NCBI GenBank assembly: GCA_020025415.1 | Contig: JAHHSB010000035.1 | Span: forward strand, 1 to 10,099 | From: Oscillibacter sp. | GTDB lineage: Bacteria > Bacillota > Clostridia > Oscillospirales > Oscillospiraceae | DNA length: 10,099 bases | Direction: 5' to 3' | Shown here: in pieces, positions 1-6,402 of the stretch | Layout: each line of letters starts with the position of its first letter | Position numbering within the stretch: the first letter of the stretch is position 1 | Translations under genes and position numbers: made by a program | The notes under the pieces: model-generated | What the model was told of the DNA's origin: nothing | The model's input: only the letters and a program-made list of their open reading frames with translations | Databases searched by the model: none

Positions 1-1093
1 GGCGGAAGCCCAGCGGGAGCACGACGCCTTTGCCGACTGCCTGCGCAAAGCGGGGGTAGAGGTGGTCTACCTTACGGATCTGACGGCGGAGAGCCTGGTG
101 ACGCCGGAGGTCCGCCGGCAGTTTATCACCGAATTTTTGAAAGAAGCGGGGATCCAGGATCCCCGGACGGAGGAGGCGCTGCAGCGCTACTTCCAGGACA
201 TGGATAACCGCACACTGGTGGAGACCATGATGGCAGGCGTGCGCAAGAGCGAGCTGTGCTCCGGCAGCGCCCGGCTGGGCGATCTGGTTTCTGCGGCGGA
301 GGAGAACTACCCCTTTGTGGTGGATCCCATGCCCAACCTCTATTTTACCCGGGATCCTTTTGCCACCATCGGCACGGGGGTGTCCCTGCACAAGATGCAC
401 ACCACCACCCGCAACCGGGAGACCCTATTCGGCAAATTCATCTTTAAGTACCACCCCAGCTATAAAAACGTCCCCCGCTGGTACGATCGGGGGCAGACCT
501 CCTCTCTGGAGGGCGGCGATATCCTGATCCTTTCCCCCCAGGTGCTGGCGGTGGGCATTTCCGAGCGCACCCGGGAGGACTCCATCGACCATCTGGCCCA
601 GACAGTGCTGTCCGAGAGCAAGACGTTCAAAAAACTGCTGGCCTTCAACATTCCCAAGAGCCGCTCGTTCATGCACCTGGACACGGTGTTCACCATGGTA
701 GATCGAGACAAATTCACCGTTCACCCCAACATCCTTCAGCAGATCACCGTGTTCGTCATGGAGCTGGGAGAGGACGGCACCATGAAGATCCGCAAGGAGG
801 ACGGGCGGCTGGGGGATATCCTGAAAGAACACCTGGGCCTTTCCCAGGTGACCCTGATCCCCTGCGGCCAAGGCAGCGAGATTGACGCCGCCCGGGAGCA
901 GTGGAGCGACGGCTCCAACACCCTGGCCATCGGGCCCGGGGAAGTGGTGGTCTATTCCCGCAACTATGTCACCAACCGCTCGCTGGAAGAGGCGGGGGTC
1001 AAGCTTCACATCATCCCCAGCGCGGAGCTTTCCCGCGGACGGGGCGGTCCCCGCTGTATGTCTATGCCCCTGATCCGGGATGACCCCACCTGA
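1..1093 (+). CDS. arcA: Arginine deiminase, 3' part (5' end outside window)
   Basis: This enzyme hydrolyses L-arginine to citrulline and ammonia, the first step of the cytoplasmic arginine deiminase pathway. The reading frame is open from base 2 to the TGA at 1091-1093, giving 363 residues. The family is usually about 400-415 residues, so roughly the first 50 are missing to the left. A GTG at 62 is an internal valine, not a start. Family landmarks occur in order: NLYFTRDPF (bases about 337-360), EGGD (about 508-522), HLDTVFT (about 673-693), and the C-terminal RGGPRCMSMPL block whose cysteine codon at 1055-1057 is the expected nucleophile that forms the covalent amidino intermediate. Asp of FTRD, Glu of EGGD and His of HLDTVF are the usual guanidinium-binding and catalytic residues, and all are kept. 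The carbamoyltransferase gene follows after 106 bp and uses the product citrulline. Identification is very secure; only the N-terminus is unseen. Confidence 0.97.
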   Translation, partial: AEAQREHDAFADCLRKAGVEVVYLTDLTAESLVTPEVRRQFITEFLKEAGIQDPRTEEALQRYFQDMDNRTLVETMMAGVRKSELCSGSARLGDLVSAAEENYPFVVDPMPNLYFTRDPFATIGTGVSLHKMHTTTRNRETLFGKFIFKYHPSYKNVPRWYDRGQTSSLEGGDILILSPQVLAVGISERTREDSIDHLAQTVLSESKTFKKLLAFNIPKSRSFMHLDTVFTMVDRDKFTVHPNILQQITVFVMELGEDGTMKIRKEDGRLGDILKEHLGLSQVTLIPCGQGSEIDAAREQWSDGSNTLAIGPGEVVVYSRNYVTNRSLEEAGVKLHIIPSAELSRGRGGPRCMSMPLIRDDPT

Positions 1094-1199
1094 CGAGCGT
1101 CCCGGCAGATTTCACAGGGTACCGCTTCAGGCGGAACAAGACCCTTTTGACGCGCTGCTTTCCAGCACCAATCCCATCAATTGAAAAGGAGAACACACT

Positions 1200-2195
1200 A
1201 TGGCAGTCAATTTGAAAGGAAGAAGCTTTCTCACCCTCCAGGACTTCACTCCCCAGGAGATCCGTTACCTGCTGGATCTGGGCCACGATCTGAAGGCCAA
1301 GCGCCGCAGCGGCATCCACGCCCAGACCCTCCGGGGCAAGCACATCGTGCTGCTGTTTGAAAAGACCTCCACCCGCACCCGCTGCTCGTTTGAGGTGGCG
1401 GCCACGCAGGAGGGCGCTCATGTGACCTATCTGGACGCGGGCAGCTCCCAGATGGGCAAGAAGGAGAGCCTGGAGGACTCCGCCAAGGTGCTGGGCCGCT
1501 TCTTTGACGGCATTGAGTACCGTGGCTATGAGCAGAAGGTGGTGGAGGATCTGGCCAAGTACTCCGGCGTGCCCGTGTGGAACGGCCTGACCGACGCTGA
1601 CCATCCCACACAGATCCTGGCGGACATGATGACCATTGAAGAGCACTGCGCCAAGCCCCTGAACCGGGTGAAGGTGGTCTTCCCTGGCGACGTGCGCAAC
1701 AACATGTGCTACGCCTGGATGATCGGCGCGGCCAAGATGGGCATGCACTTTGTGGGTATTGGCCCGGATACCCTGGTCAAAGAGATGGATCAGGAGATCG
1801 TCCGCAAGGTCAACGCCACCGCCGCAGGGACCGGCGCCCGCATTGAGATCACCAGCGATATGTCCGCCGTAAAGGACGCGGACGTGATCTACGGCGACAT
1901 CTGGGCTTCCATGGGCGAAGAGGCCCTGATTCCCGAGCGGACCAAGCTCCTCTCGCCCTATCAGGTGACGGAAGAGGTGCTGCAGGCCACCGGCAACCCT
2001 GACGTGCTCTATCTCCACTGCCTGCCCTCTTTCCACGACTTTGAGACCAAGCTGGCCAAGGAGTGGAGGGACAAGGGCGTGGATATCCGGGAGGTCACCG
2101 ACGAGGTCTTCCGGGGCAAGCACTCCGTGGTCTTTGACGAGGCAGAAAACCGCATGCACTCCATCAAGGCAGTGCTGGTGGCCACCATCGGCTAA
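1200..2195 (+). CDS. arcB: Ornithine carbamoyltransferase (catabolic, ArcB-type by context)
   Basis: The enzyme interconverts citrulline plus phosphate and ornithine plus carbamoyl phosphate. Beside arcA the catabolic direction is the likely one. The protein has 331 residues, normal for the family. Landmarks: the carbamoyl-phosphate loop STRTR at residues 57-61, HPTQ at 135-138, the ornithine-side SMG loop at 237-239 (DIWASMGEE), and HCLP at 273-276 carrying the active-site cysteine. The ATG at 1200 has a good ribosome binding site, AAGGAG at 1186-1191, 8 nt upstream. The 106-bp gap from arcA contains only weak short dyads and no terminator, so co-transcription is likely. Sequence alone does not separate the catabolic (arcB) from the biosynthetic (argF) role; the call rests on the arcA and permease neighbours. 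Confidence 0.96.
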   Translation: MAVNLKGRSFLTLQDFTPQEIRYLLDLGHDLKAKRRSGIHAQTLRGKHIVLLFEKTSTRTRCSFEVAATQEGAHVTYLDAGSSQMGKKESLEDSAKVLGRFFDGIEYRGYEQKVVEDLAKYSGVPVWNGLTDADHPTQILADMMTIEEHCAKPLNRVKVVFPGDVRNNMCYAWMIGAAKMGMHFVGIGPDTLVKEMDQEIVRKVNATAAGTGARIEITSDMSAVKDADVIYGDIWASMGEEALIPERTKLLSPYQVTEEVLQATGNPDVLYLHCLPSFHDFETKLAKEWRDKGVDIREVTDEVFRGKHSVVFDEAENRMHSIKAVLVATIG

Positions 2196-2211
2196 GACCG
2201 GACAAGAACAA

Positions 2212-2228
2212 GGGAGGGAACGCGTTTG
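2212..2228 (+). promoter_or_regulatory. Ribosome binding site and TTG start of the YfcC-family permease
   Basis: GGGAGG at 2212-2217 lies 8 nt before a TTG at 2226-2228. The frame continues as Ala-Lys-Ser-Lys-Phe-Arg-Met-Pro-Thr, the usual start of YfcC-family proteins. The first ATG in frame is at that Met and would leave no well-spaced ribosome binding site, so TTG is preferred. Confidence 0.75.
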
Positions 2229-3614
2229 GCAAAATCCAAATTTCGGATGCCCACGGCCTATACCATCCTGTTTCTGCTGTTGATCCTGGTGGCCCTGGCC
2301 ACCTGGCTGATCCCCGCGGGCGCCTATGACTATGTGGACGGCGTCCCCGTGGCGGGGACCTATCACGCCGTGGAGCAGAACCCCCAGGGGGTGGGTGACA
2401 TCCTGCTGGCGGCCTTCTCCGGCTTTTACGACGCCGTGGATGTGTGCATCTTCATTTTGATGGTGGGCGGCTTTTTGGGCGTGGTCATGAAGACCGGCGC
2501 CATCGACGCCGGCGTGACCGGCGTGATCGGCGGCCTGGGCGGCCGGGAAAAGTGGCTTATCCCCATTTTAATGGTGTTTTTCGGCCTGGGCGGCACCACT
2601 TACGGCATGTGGGAGGAAACCATGGCGTTTTATCCCCTGCTGATCCCGGTATTCCTGGCGGCGGGCTATGACGCGGTGGTGGGCATCTCCGTGATTTTGC
2701 TGGGCGCCGGAGCCGGCGTCATCTGCTCCACGGTCAATCCCTTTGCCACCGGCATCGCCGCCGGCTTTGCCGGAGTGTCCCTGGGGGAGGGCATCCTCCT
2801 CCGGGTGATCCAACTGGTGGTGTTTGAAGGCGCGGCCATCTGGTTCGTGATGAGCTATGCTGCCCGGGTGAAGCGGGATCCCACCCGCTCAGTAGTGGGC
2901 GTGGGCGCCGGCAAGCTTCACGTCAGTGCGTCGGAGCCCCTGCCCCTGACCGGGCGGCGGAAGGTGGTCCTGGCTGTCTTTGCCCTGGTATTTCTGGTGA
3001 TGATCTACGCGGTCATCCCCTTCGACGAGATGGGACTGCCCCTGCCCGCCCTGGGTTGGTGGTTCCCGGAGCTGTCCGCTTTGTTCCTGGTGGGCGGCGT
3101 CATTGTGGGCCTAATCGACCGGATGGAGGAATCGGAGATCGCCGATACCTTTGTGGCCGGCTGTGCGGACCTGCTTGGCGTGGCGCTGATCATCGGTATC
3201 AGCCGGGGTATCACAGTGCTGATGAACCAGGGGCGCATCACTGACACCATCCTCCACTGGGGCGAGGAGGCCCTCACCGGGGCCAGCCCCATCGTGTTTA
3301 TTCTGCTGGTGTACGTGCTCTACCTGCCTCTGAGCCTGCTGATCCCCTCCTCCTCCGGTCTGGCTACGCTGTCTATCCCCATCATTGCCCCCCTGGGCAA
3401 GTTCGCTGGGGTCTCTGCTGCGCTGGTGGTGACAGCGTTCCAGTCCGCCTCTGGCCTGGTGAACCTGATCACCCCCACCGCGGCGGTAGTCATGGGCGCC
3501 CTGGCCCTGGGCCATGTGTCCTATGACCGCTGGTTCCGCTATGTGTGGAAGCTGGTGGCGGTGCTGCTGGGACTGACGCTGCTGTTCTTAGTGGCGGGGA
3601 TCTGGCTGTCCTGA
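2226..3614 (+). CDS. YfcC/DcuC-family membrane permease, probable arginine/ornithine exchanger
   Basis: A polytopic inner-membrane protein of 462 residues. It opens with a short basic cytoplasmic N-terminus and a hydrophobic helix at about 12-30, followed by some ten or more further hydrophobic stretches to the C-terminus. Family signatures include the STVNPFATGIAAGFAGVSLG segment in the first half, and in the second half IPSSSGLATLSIPI and the ITPTAAVVMGALALG segment, typical of the COG1288 (YfcC)/DcuC group. Some members of this group sit in arginine deiminase operons and are annotated ArcD. The gene starts 30 bp after arcB and is the last one before a strong terminator, so it belongs to the operon. 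The likely job is electroneutral exchange of outside arginine for inside ornithine, but the substrate is inferred from position only. A peptide or dicarboxylate substrate cannot be excluded from sequence. Confidence 0.9.
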   Translation: MAKSKFRMPTAYTILFLLLILVALATWLIPAGAYDYVDGVPVAGTYHAVEQNPQGVGDILLAAFSGFYDAVDVCIFILMVGGFLGVVMKTGAIDAGVTGVIGGLGGREKWLIPILMVFFGLGGTTYGMWEETMAFYPLLIPVFLAAGYDAVVGISVILLGAGAGVICSTVNPFATGIAAGFAGVSLGEGILLRVIQLVVFEGAAIWFVMSYAARVKRDPTRSVVGVGAGKLHVSASEPLPLTGRRKVVLAVFALVFLVMIYAVIPFDEMGLPLPALGWWFPELSALFLVGGVIVGLIDRMEESEIADTFVAGCADLLGVALIIGISRGITVLMNQGRITDTILHWGEEALTGASPIVFILLVYVLYLPLSLLIPSSSGLATLSIPIIAPLGKFAGVSAALVVTAFQSASGLVNLITPTAAVVMGALALGHVSYDRWFRYVWKLVAVLLGLTLLFLVAGIWLS

Positions 3615-3616
3615 CG

Positions 3617-3653
3617 AAAAAAGGAGACTCACCGAAAGGTGAGTCTCCTTTTT
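3617..3653. terminator. Bidirectional intrinsic terminator between the arc operon and degV
   Basis: A perfect inverted repeat has arms at 3618-3633 and 3638-3653 (16 bp, including five outer A-T pairs) around a GAAA tetraloop at 3634-3637. On the + strand the stem ends in five T, just after the permease stop codon (3612-3614). On the minus strand it ends in six U, starting 14 bp after the degV stop. It can therefore terminate both convergent transcripts. Confidence 0.93.
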
Positions 3654-3667
3654 AATGGACAGAAGAA

Positions 3668-4513
3668 TCAGAATACCAGAATCAGGCCATTTTTCATGGC
3701 GTAGAAGCTGGTCAGCCCCCGGCAGGAGAACAGCGTCACATCCTTTACCGGCAGTTGGGCAAGAATCTGCTCTTTCAGGCGCATGGCCCCGGCCAGATTC
3801 TCGCAGTGGGTGAGAATGACCTCCGCATCGGTACAGTCCTTGCTGGCGCGCATCAGCTCCACAATGTTGCGAAAGGTCTTGGCCTCGCCCTTGGCCTTGC
3901 CCGCCATATGGATGGTACCCTGAGGCGTGGCGTCGGCGATGACGTGGATACCCAAGGTGTGGAGCAGGTTGCCAACCAGGGGACGCATCCGGCCGTTTTT
4001 GATCAGGTTGTCGTAATTTTCCAGGGTAAAGATGGTGCGCAAAGAGGCCTGATAGGTGCGCAGTTCGCCGCAGATGGCGTCAAAATCCGGCTCCGCTGCC
4101 CCTTCGATCAGGGCCTGGGCCTTGCGGACCAGCAGCACCATGGCGCCGGCGGTACTGCGGGTATCAATGATGCAGATCTTCTTTTCGGGATATTCGTCAA
4201 GCACCATGCTGCGCCCCTGTACGGCGGCATTATAAGTGCCGGAGAGGTTGCTGGAAATGGTAAAACAGATGGAGCAGTCCGCCTTTTCAAAGGCGCGGGC
4301 AAAGGCGGCAGGGGAGGGACAGGCAGTGGAAGAGGCGCTTTTTTCCTGCCGCATGGCCTCCAGCAGGGAGGGGATGTCCAGGTTCTCGTCATCGATCCAC
4401 TCCTGCTCACCAATGGAGATGCGCAGGGGGACAACCTCCAGCCCCACGCGGCTGCTTTGCAGCATGGGGGGCCTCATATCGCAGCTGCTGTCACAAATCA
4501 CATTCCAAGTCAT
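3668..4513 (-). CDS. DegV family protein (fatty-acid-binding, FakB-like fold)
   Basis: DegV/FakB proteins bind a long-chain fatty acid and, with a FakA kinase, present it for phosphorylation before phospholipid synthesis. The protein has 281 residues from the ATG at 4513, the normal family length. Motifs: CDSS at residues 7-10, the SSTACPSP loop at 61-68 (usual form TSQPSP), SSNLSGTYNAA at 87-97, and the FTLENYDNLIKNGRM segment. The frame is open upstream to an ATG at 4576, but that would put the promoter inside the gene; AGGA at 4522-4525, 8 nt from the ATG at 4513, supports the shorter form. The C-terminal segment SCRGLTSFYAMKNGLILVF departs from the common GPVIGTHTGPGALGLAF-like ending, so the head-group site may differ. 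It is a single-gene unit with its own promoter. No fakA is in view; function in lipid metabolism is by family only. Confidence 0.92.
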   Translation of the reverse strand: MTWNVICDSSCDMRPPMLQSSRVGLEVVPLRISIGEQEWIDDENLDIPSLLEAMRQEKSASSTACPSPAAFARAFEKADCSICFTISSNLSGTYNAAVQGRSMVLDEYPEKKICIIDTRSTAGAMVLLVRKAQALIEGAAEPDFDAICGELRTYQASLRTIFTLENYDNLIKNGRMRPLVGNLLHTLGIHVIADATPQGTIHMAGKAKGEAKTFRNIVELMRASKDCTDAEVILTHCENLAGAMRLKEQILAQLPVKDVTLFSCRGLTSFYAMKNGLILVF

Positions 4514-4521
4514 AGCCACAG

Positions 4522-4528
4522 TCCTCTC
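4522..4528 (-). promoter_or_regulatory. Ribosome binding site that fixes the degV start
   Basis: On the minus strand GAGAGGA (4528-4522) is 8 nt upstream of the ATG at 4513-4511. The alternative ATG at 4576 overlaps the -35 element of the promoter and lacks such a site. Confidence 0.75.
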
Positions 4529-4547
4529 AAATCTAGTACTTAAAACC

Positions 4548-4576
4548 ATATTACAATACGCACGAAATTTTGTCAA
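4548..4576 (-). promoter_or_regulatory. Promoter of the degV-family gene
   Basis: Reading the minus strand, TTGACA (4576-4571) is followed by a 17-bp spacer (4570-4554) and TAATAT (4553-4548). This is a near-perfect sigma-A promoter. The transcript would start near 4541, giving a short leader of about 28 nt before the ATG at 4513. Confidence 0.85.
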
Positions 4577-4619
4577 TCCTCATCCCGCCTGGTTTTCCTG
4601 CCGGAAAGGGGCAATCCTC

Positions 4620-4648
4620 TTGACTTTCCCCGGCGCTTGTGGGACACT
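4620..4648 (+). promoter_or_regulatory. Candidate promoter of the MATE gene
   Basis: TTGACT at 4620-4625, a 17-bp spacer, then GACACT at 4643-4648 preceded by TG at 4640-4641, which makes an extended -10. The -10 hexamer itself is poor (3 of 6). It lies 62 bp before the start codon and is divergent from the degV promoter. No better pair was found in the 196-bp gap. Confidence 0.4.
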
Positions 4649-4693
4649 GATGAATAGTTCGAAAAAGAACTTTTTATCAGATGAGTTCACGGC

Positions 4694-4712
4694 AAGGAGG
4701 ATCTCTGACATG
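4694..4712 (+). promoter_or_regulatory. Ribosome binding site and start of the MATE gene
   Basis: AAGGAGG at 4694-4700 is 9 nt before the ATG at 4710-4712. The reading frame is open far upstream into the antisense of degV, but only this ATG has a ribosome binding site and gives the normal MATE N-terminus. Confidence 0.88.
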
Positions 4713-6080
4713 CATGAAAAAGCTGCCGATCTGGGGCAGGGGAACGTCAGAAAGCTGCTGTTCCGCTTGGCGATGCCCACCATCGCCTCTCAGATCGTGA
4801 ATATGCTCTACAATCTGGTGGACCGGGTGTACATCGGCCACATGACCCCCGTTGACACGGTGGGAAAGCTGGCGCTGACGGGCGTGGGCATCTGCATGCC
4901 CCTCATTATGATGATCTCGGCCTTTGCCGCGCTGATGGCCTTCGGCGGGGCACCCCGGGCCTCTATCCAGGAGGGAAAGAACGACTCCAAACAGGCTGAG
5001 CAGATCATGGGCAACAGCCTGACTGCGCTAATCACCGCGGCGGTGGTGCTGACGGTGGTCTTCAGCGTCTTTGCGGAGGATCTGCTGCTGCTCTTCGGCG
5101 CCAGCCCCAACACCATCGGCTACGCCGTGGATTATATGCGTATCTATACCCTGGGCACCATCTTTGTGCAGCTGACCCTGGGCATGAACGCCTACATCAC
5201 CGCCCAGGGCTTTACCACCATCAGCATGAAAACAGTGCTGCTGGGTGCCATACTCAATACCATCCTGGACCCCATCTTCATCTTCGGGCTGGATCTGGGT
5301 GTCCGGGGCGCTGCCCTGGCCACTATTTTGTCCCAGGCGGTGTCTGCGGTGTGGGTGATATGCTTTTTGCTGAGCAAACGGACCAAGTGGCGGCTGCGTC
5401 GGGAAAATCTCCGCCCCCGCCTGCCAGTCATCCTGCCCAGCATGGCCCTGGGACTGTCGCCTTTTATCATGCAGGCCACGGAGAGCCTGATCGCCGTGTG
5501 CTTCAACTCTTCGCTGCTCGAATACGGCGATGACATCGCCGTGGGTGCCATGACGGTGCTCACCAGCATCATGCAGTTTGCCATGATGCCCCTTCAGGGC
5601 CTGACGCAGGGTGCCCAGCCCATCGTCAGCTACAACTACGGAGCCCGAAACCGGGAGCGGGTGGAAAAAGCCTTCCGGGCGCTGCTGGTCTCCTGTGTGG
5701 CCTATTCGGCCACGCTGTGGCTTTTGGTGCAGCTGTTCCCCCGGCTGTTTATCATGATTTTCAACAGCGATCCCCAGTTGGTGGAGTACGGCTCCTGGGC
5801 GCTGCGGATCTACATGGCGGTGACGGGCCTGTTCGGGATCCAGATCGCCTGTCAGCAGACATTTATTGCCCTGGGCAACGCCAAGACCTCGCTGTTTCTG
5901 GCGGTGCTGCGGAAGATCATCCTGCTCATTCCCCTCATCTATATTCTGCCCCGTTTCTTTGAGAACAAGGCCTTTGCCGTGTTCCTGGCCGAGCCGGTGG
6001 CAGATCTGCTGGCTGTGATCACTACCGCTACCATGTTCTCCATCCAGTTCCGGAAAGCCATGCGCAGCATGGATCCCTGA
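4710..6080 (+). CDS. MATE family efflux transporter
   Basis: A cation-driven (Na+ or H+) multidrug/toxic-compound exporter of the MATE family, 456 residues, the usual length for a 12-helix protein. The N-terminus has the family pattern LFRLAMPTIASQIVNMLYN followed by LVDRVYIGHM. The two halves each carry a MatE repeat: the second begins near LPSMALGLSPFIMQATESL and contains the QGAQPIVSYNYGARN loop, a strong bacterial MATE signature. The protein ends soon after the last helix. Substrate cannot be deduced; proteins of this branch (DinF/NorM-like in Clostridia) are mostly uncharacterised. The gene has its own ribosome binding site and terminator and is divergent from degV across 196 bp, so it appears to be a one-gene transcript. 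The upstream extension of the frame (from about 4236) is a shadow of degV and is not part of the gene. Confidence 0.95.
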   Translation: MHEKAADLGQGNVRKLLFRLAMPTIASQIVNMLYNLVDRVYIGHMTPVDTVGKLALTGVGICMPLIMMISAFAALMAFGGAPRASIQEGKNDSKQAEQIMGNSLTALITAAVVLTVVFSVFAEDLLLLFGASPNTIGYAVDYMRIYTLGTIFVQLTLGMNAYITAQGFTTISMKTVLLGAILNTILDPIFIFGLDLGVRGAALATILSQAVSAVWVICFLLSKRTKWRLRRENLRPRLPVILPSMALGLSPFIMQATESLIAVCFNSSLLEYGDDIAVGAMTVLTSIMQFAMMPLQGLTQGAQPIVSYNYGARNRERVEKAFRALLVSCVAYSATLWLLVQLFPRLFIMIFNSDPQLVEYGSWALRIYMAVTGLFGIQIACQQTFIALGNAKTSLFLAVLRKIILLIPLIYILPRFFENKAFAVFLAEPVADLLAVITTATMFSIQFRKAMRSMDP

Positions 6081-6093
6081 GTTTCATTTCTTT

Positions 6094-6122
6094 TGCCGGC
6101 GAGCGATCGCCGGCATTTTTTT
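6094..6122 (+). terminator. Intrinsic terminator after the MATE gene
   Basis: A 9-bp perfect stem (TGCCGGCGA at 6094-6102 with TCGCCGGCA at 6107-6115) closes a GCGA tetraloop and is followed by seven T (6116-6122). It starts 14 bp after the MATE stop codon. Confidence 0.93.
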
Positions 6123-6155
6123 GCCTGCAGGCGGTGAACAAATCCTGGAAAACAG

Positions 6156-6184
6156 TTGACAATCAAAATTTGGTGTGTTACTGT
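6156..6184 (+). promoter_or_regulatory. Promoter of the glycolipid operon
   Basis: Consensus TTGACA at 6156-6161, a 17-bp spacer, and TACTGT at 6179-6184 preceded by TG at 6176-6177 (extended -10, TGTTACTGT). The perfect -35 and the TG step make up for a mediocre -10. The start would be near 6191, leaving a leader of about 209 nt before the TTG start codon at 6400. The surrounding bases are clearly more A/T-rich than the coding DNA. Confidence 0.7.
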
Positions 6185-6210
6185 ACTAAGTGAACAGTAC
6201 AATAGTACAA
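6179..6210. repeat. AGTAC repeat cluster over the -10/+1 region, candidate operator
   Basis: Three copies of the pentamer AGTAC fall within 32 bp: one inverted (GTACT, 6183-6187) and two direct (6196-6200 and 6204-6208, as AGTACAA repeated with an 8-bp period). They form overlapping dyads: TGTACTA (6182-6188) with TAGTACA (6203-6209), 7-bp arms 14 nt apart; and TACTGT (6179-6184) with ACAGTA (6194-6199), 6-bp arms 9 nt apart. The cluster covers the -10 hexamer and the predicted transcription start, where a repressor would block initiation. The protein is unknown; GTAC-centred half-sites with TA flanks recall YtrA-type GntR operators, but this is a resemblance only. Confidence 0.45.
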
Positions 6211-6399
6211 ATAAGACAAGCTTAACACCGTTCTGACACGGCAGCGATAGACAAGAAGGCCCCGCATGGGGTATATGATAAGGGGCTCTGTGAAAAGATA
6301 GAGAAAACCTGAAGAAAAACAAGGAAGCAGATCGTTTTAAGAAGTGACGGCAGCCGGGCGTATGCGCGGACAGGTGTCCGAAGAAGCGGGAGGCGTACT
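6191..6399 (+). other. Long 5' leader of the glycolipid operon
   Basis: About 209 nt separate the predicted transcript start from the first gene. No known riboswitch class was recognised. Two things can be seen. CCCC at 6260-6263 can pair with GGGG at 6268-6271 (GCAT loop), or GCCCC at 6259-6263 with GGGGC at 6282-6286, and these pairings exclude each other. Two tiny reading frames are present: ATG 6266 to TAG 6299-6301 (11 residues, AAGG 6 nt upstream), and ATG 6362 to TGA 6401-6403 (13 residues), whose stop overlaps the TTG start of the glycosyltransferase by two bases. Neither is shown to be translated. A GGACA/TGTCC dyad lies at 6368-6379. Confidence 0.4.
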
Positions 6400-6402
6400 T
6401 TG
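6388..6402 (+). promoter_or_regulatory. Ribosome binding site and TTG start of the first glycosyltransferase
   Basis: GGGAGG at 6388-6393 is 6 nt before the TTG at 6400-6402. The frame then reads Lys-Val-Leu-Ile-Thr-Thr-Asp, exactly the first beta strand expected at a GT4 N-terminus, and no ATG or GTG nearby in frame would keep it. Confidence 0.8.

Noticed and set aside
425..1009. Long minus-strand frame opposite arcA, and similar long frames opposite arcB (1062-2366), the first GT4 (6694-7413) and the second GT4 (8085-9281)
   Set aside because: They mirror the GC-rich third positions of the genes on the other strand, have no ribosome binding sites and show Gly/His/Gln-rich, family-free translations.
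1147..1175. TTGACG before arcB as a possible internal promoter
   Set aside because: No acceptable -10 at 16-18 bp spacing; co-transcription with arcA is simpler.
4514..4576. 21-residue N-terminal extension of DegV from the ATG at 4576
   Set aside because: It overlaps a near-consensus promoter and has no ribosome binding site; the family normally starts right at the CDSS strand.
4236..4709. N-terminal extension of the MATE reading frame over degV
   Set aside because: The MATE N-terminus and an excellent ribosome binding site are at 4694-4712; the extension is antisense to degV and has no family similarity.
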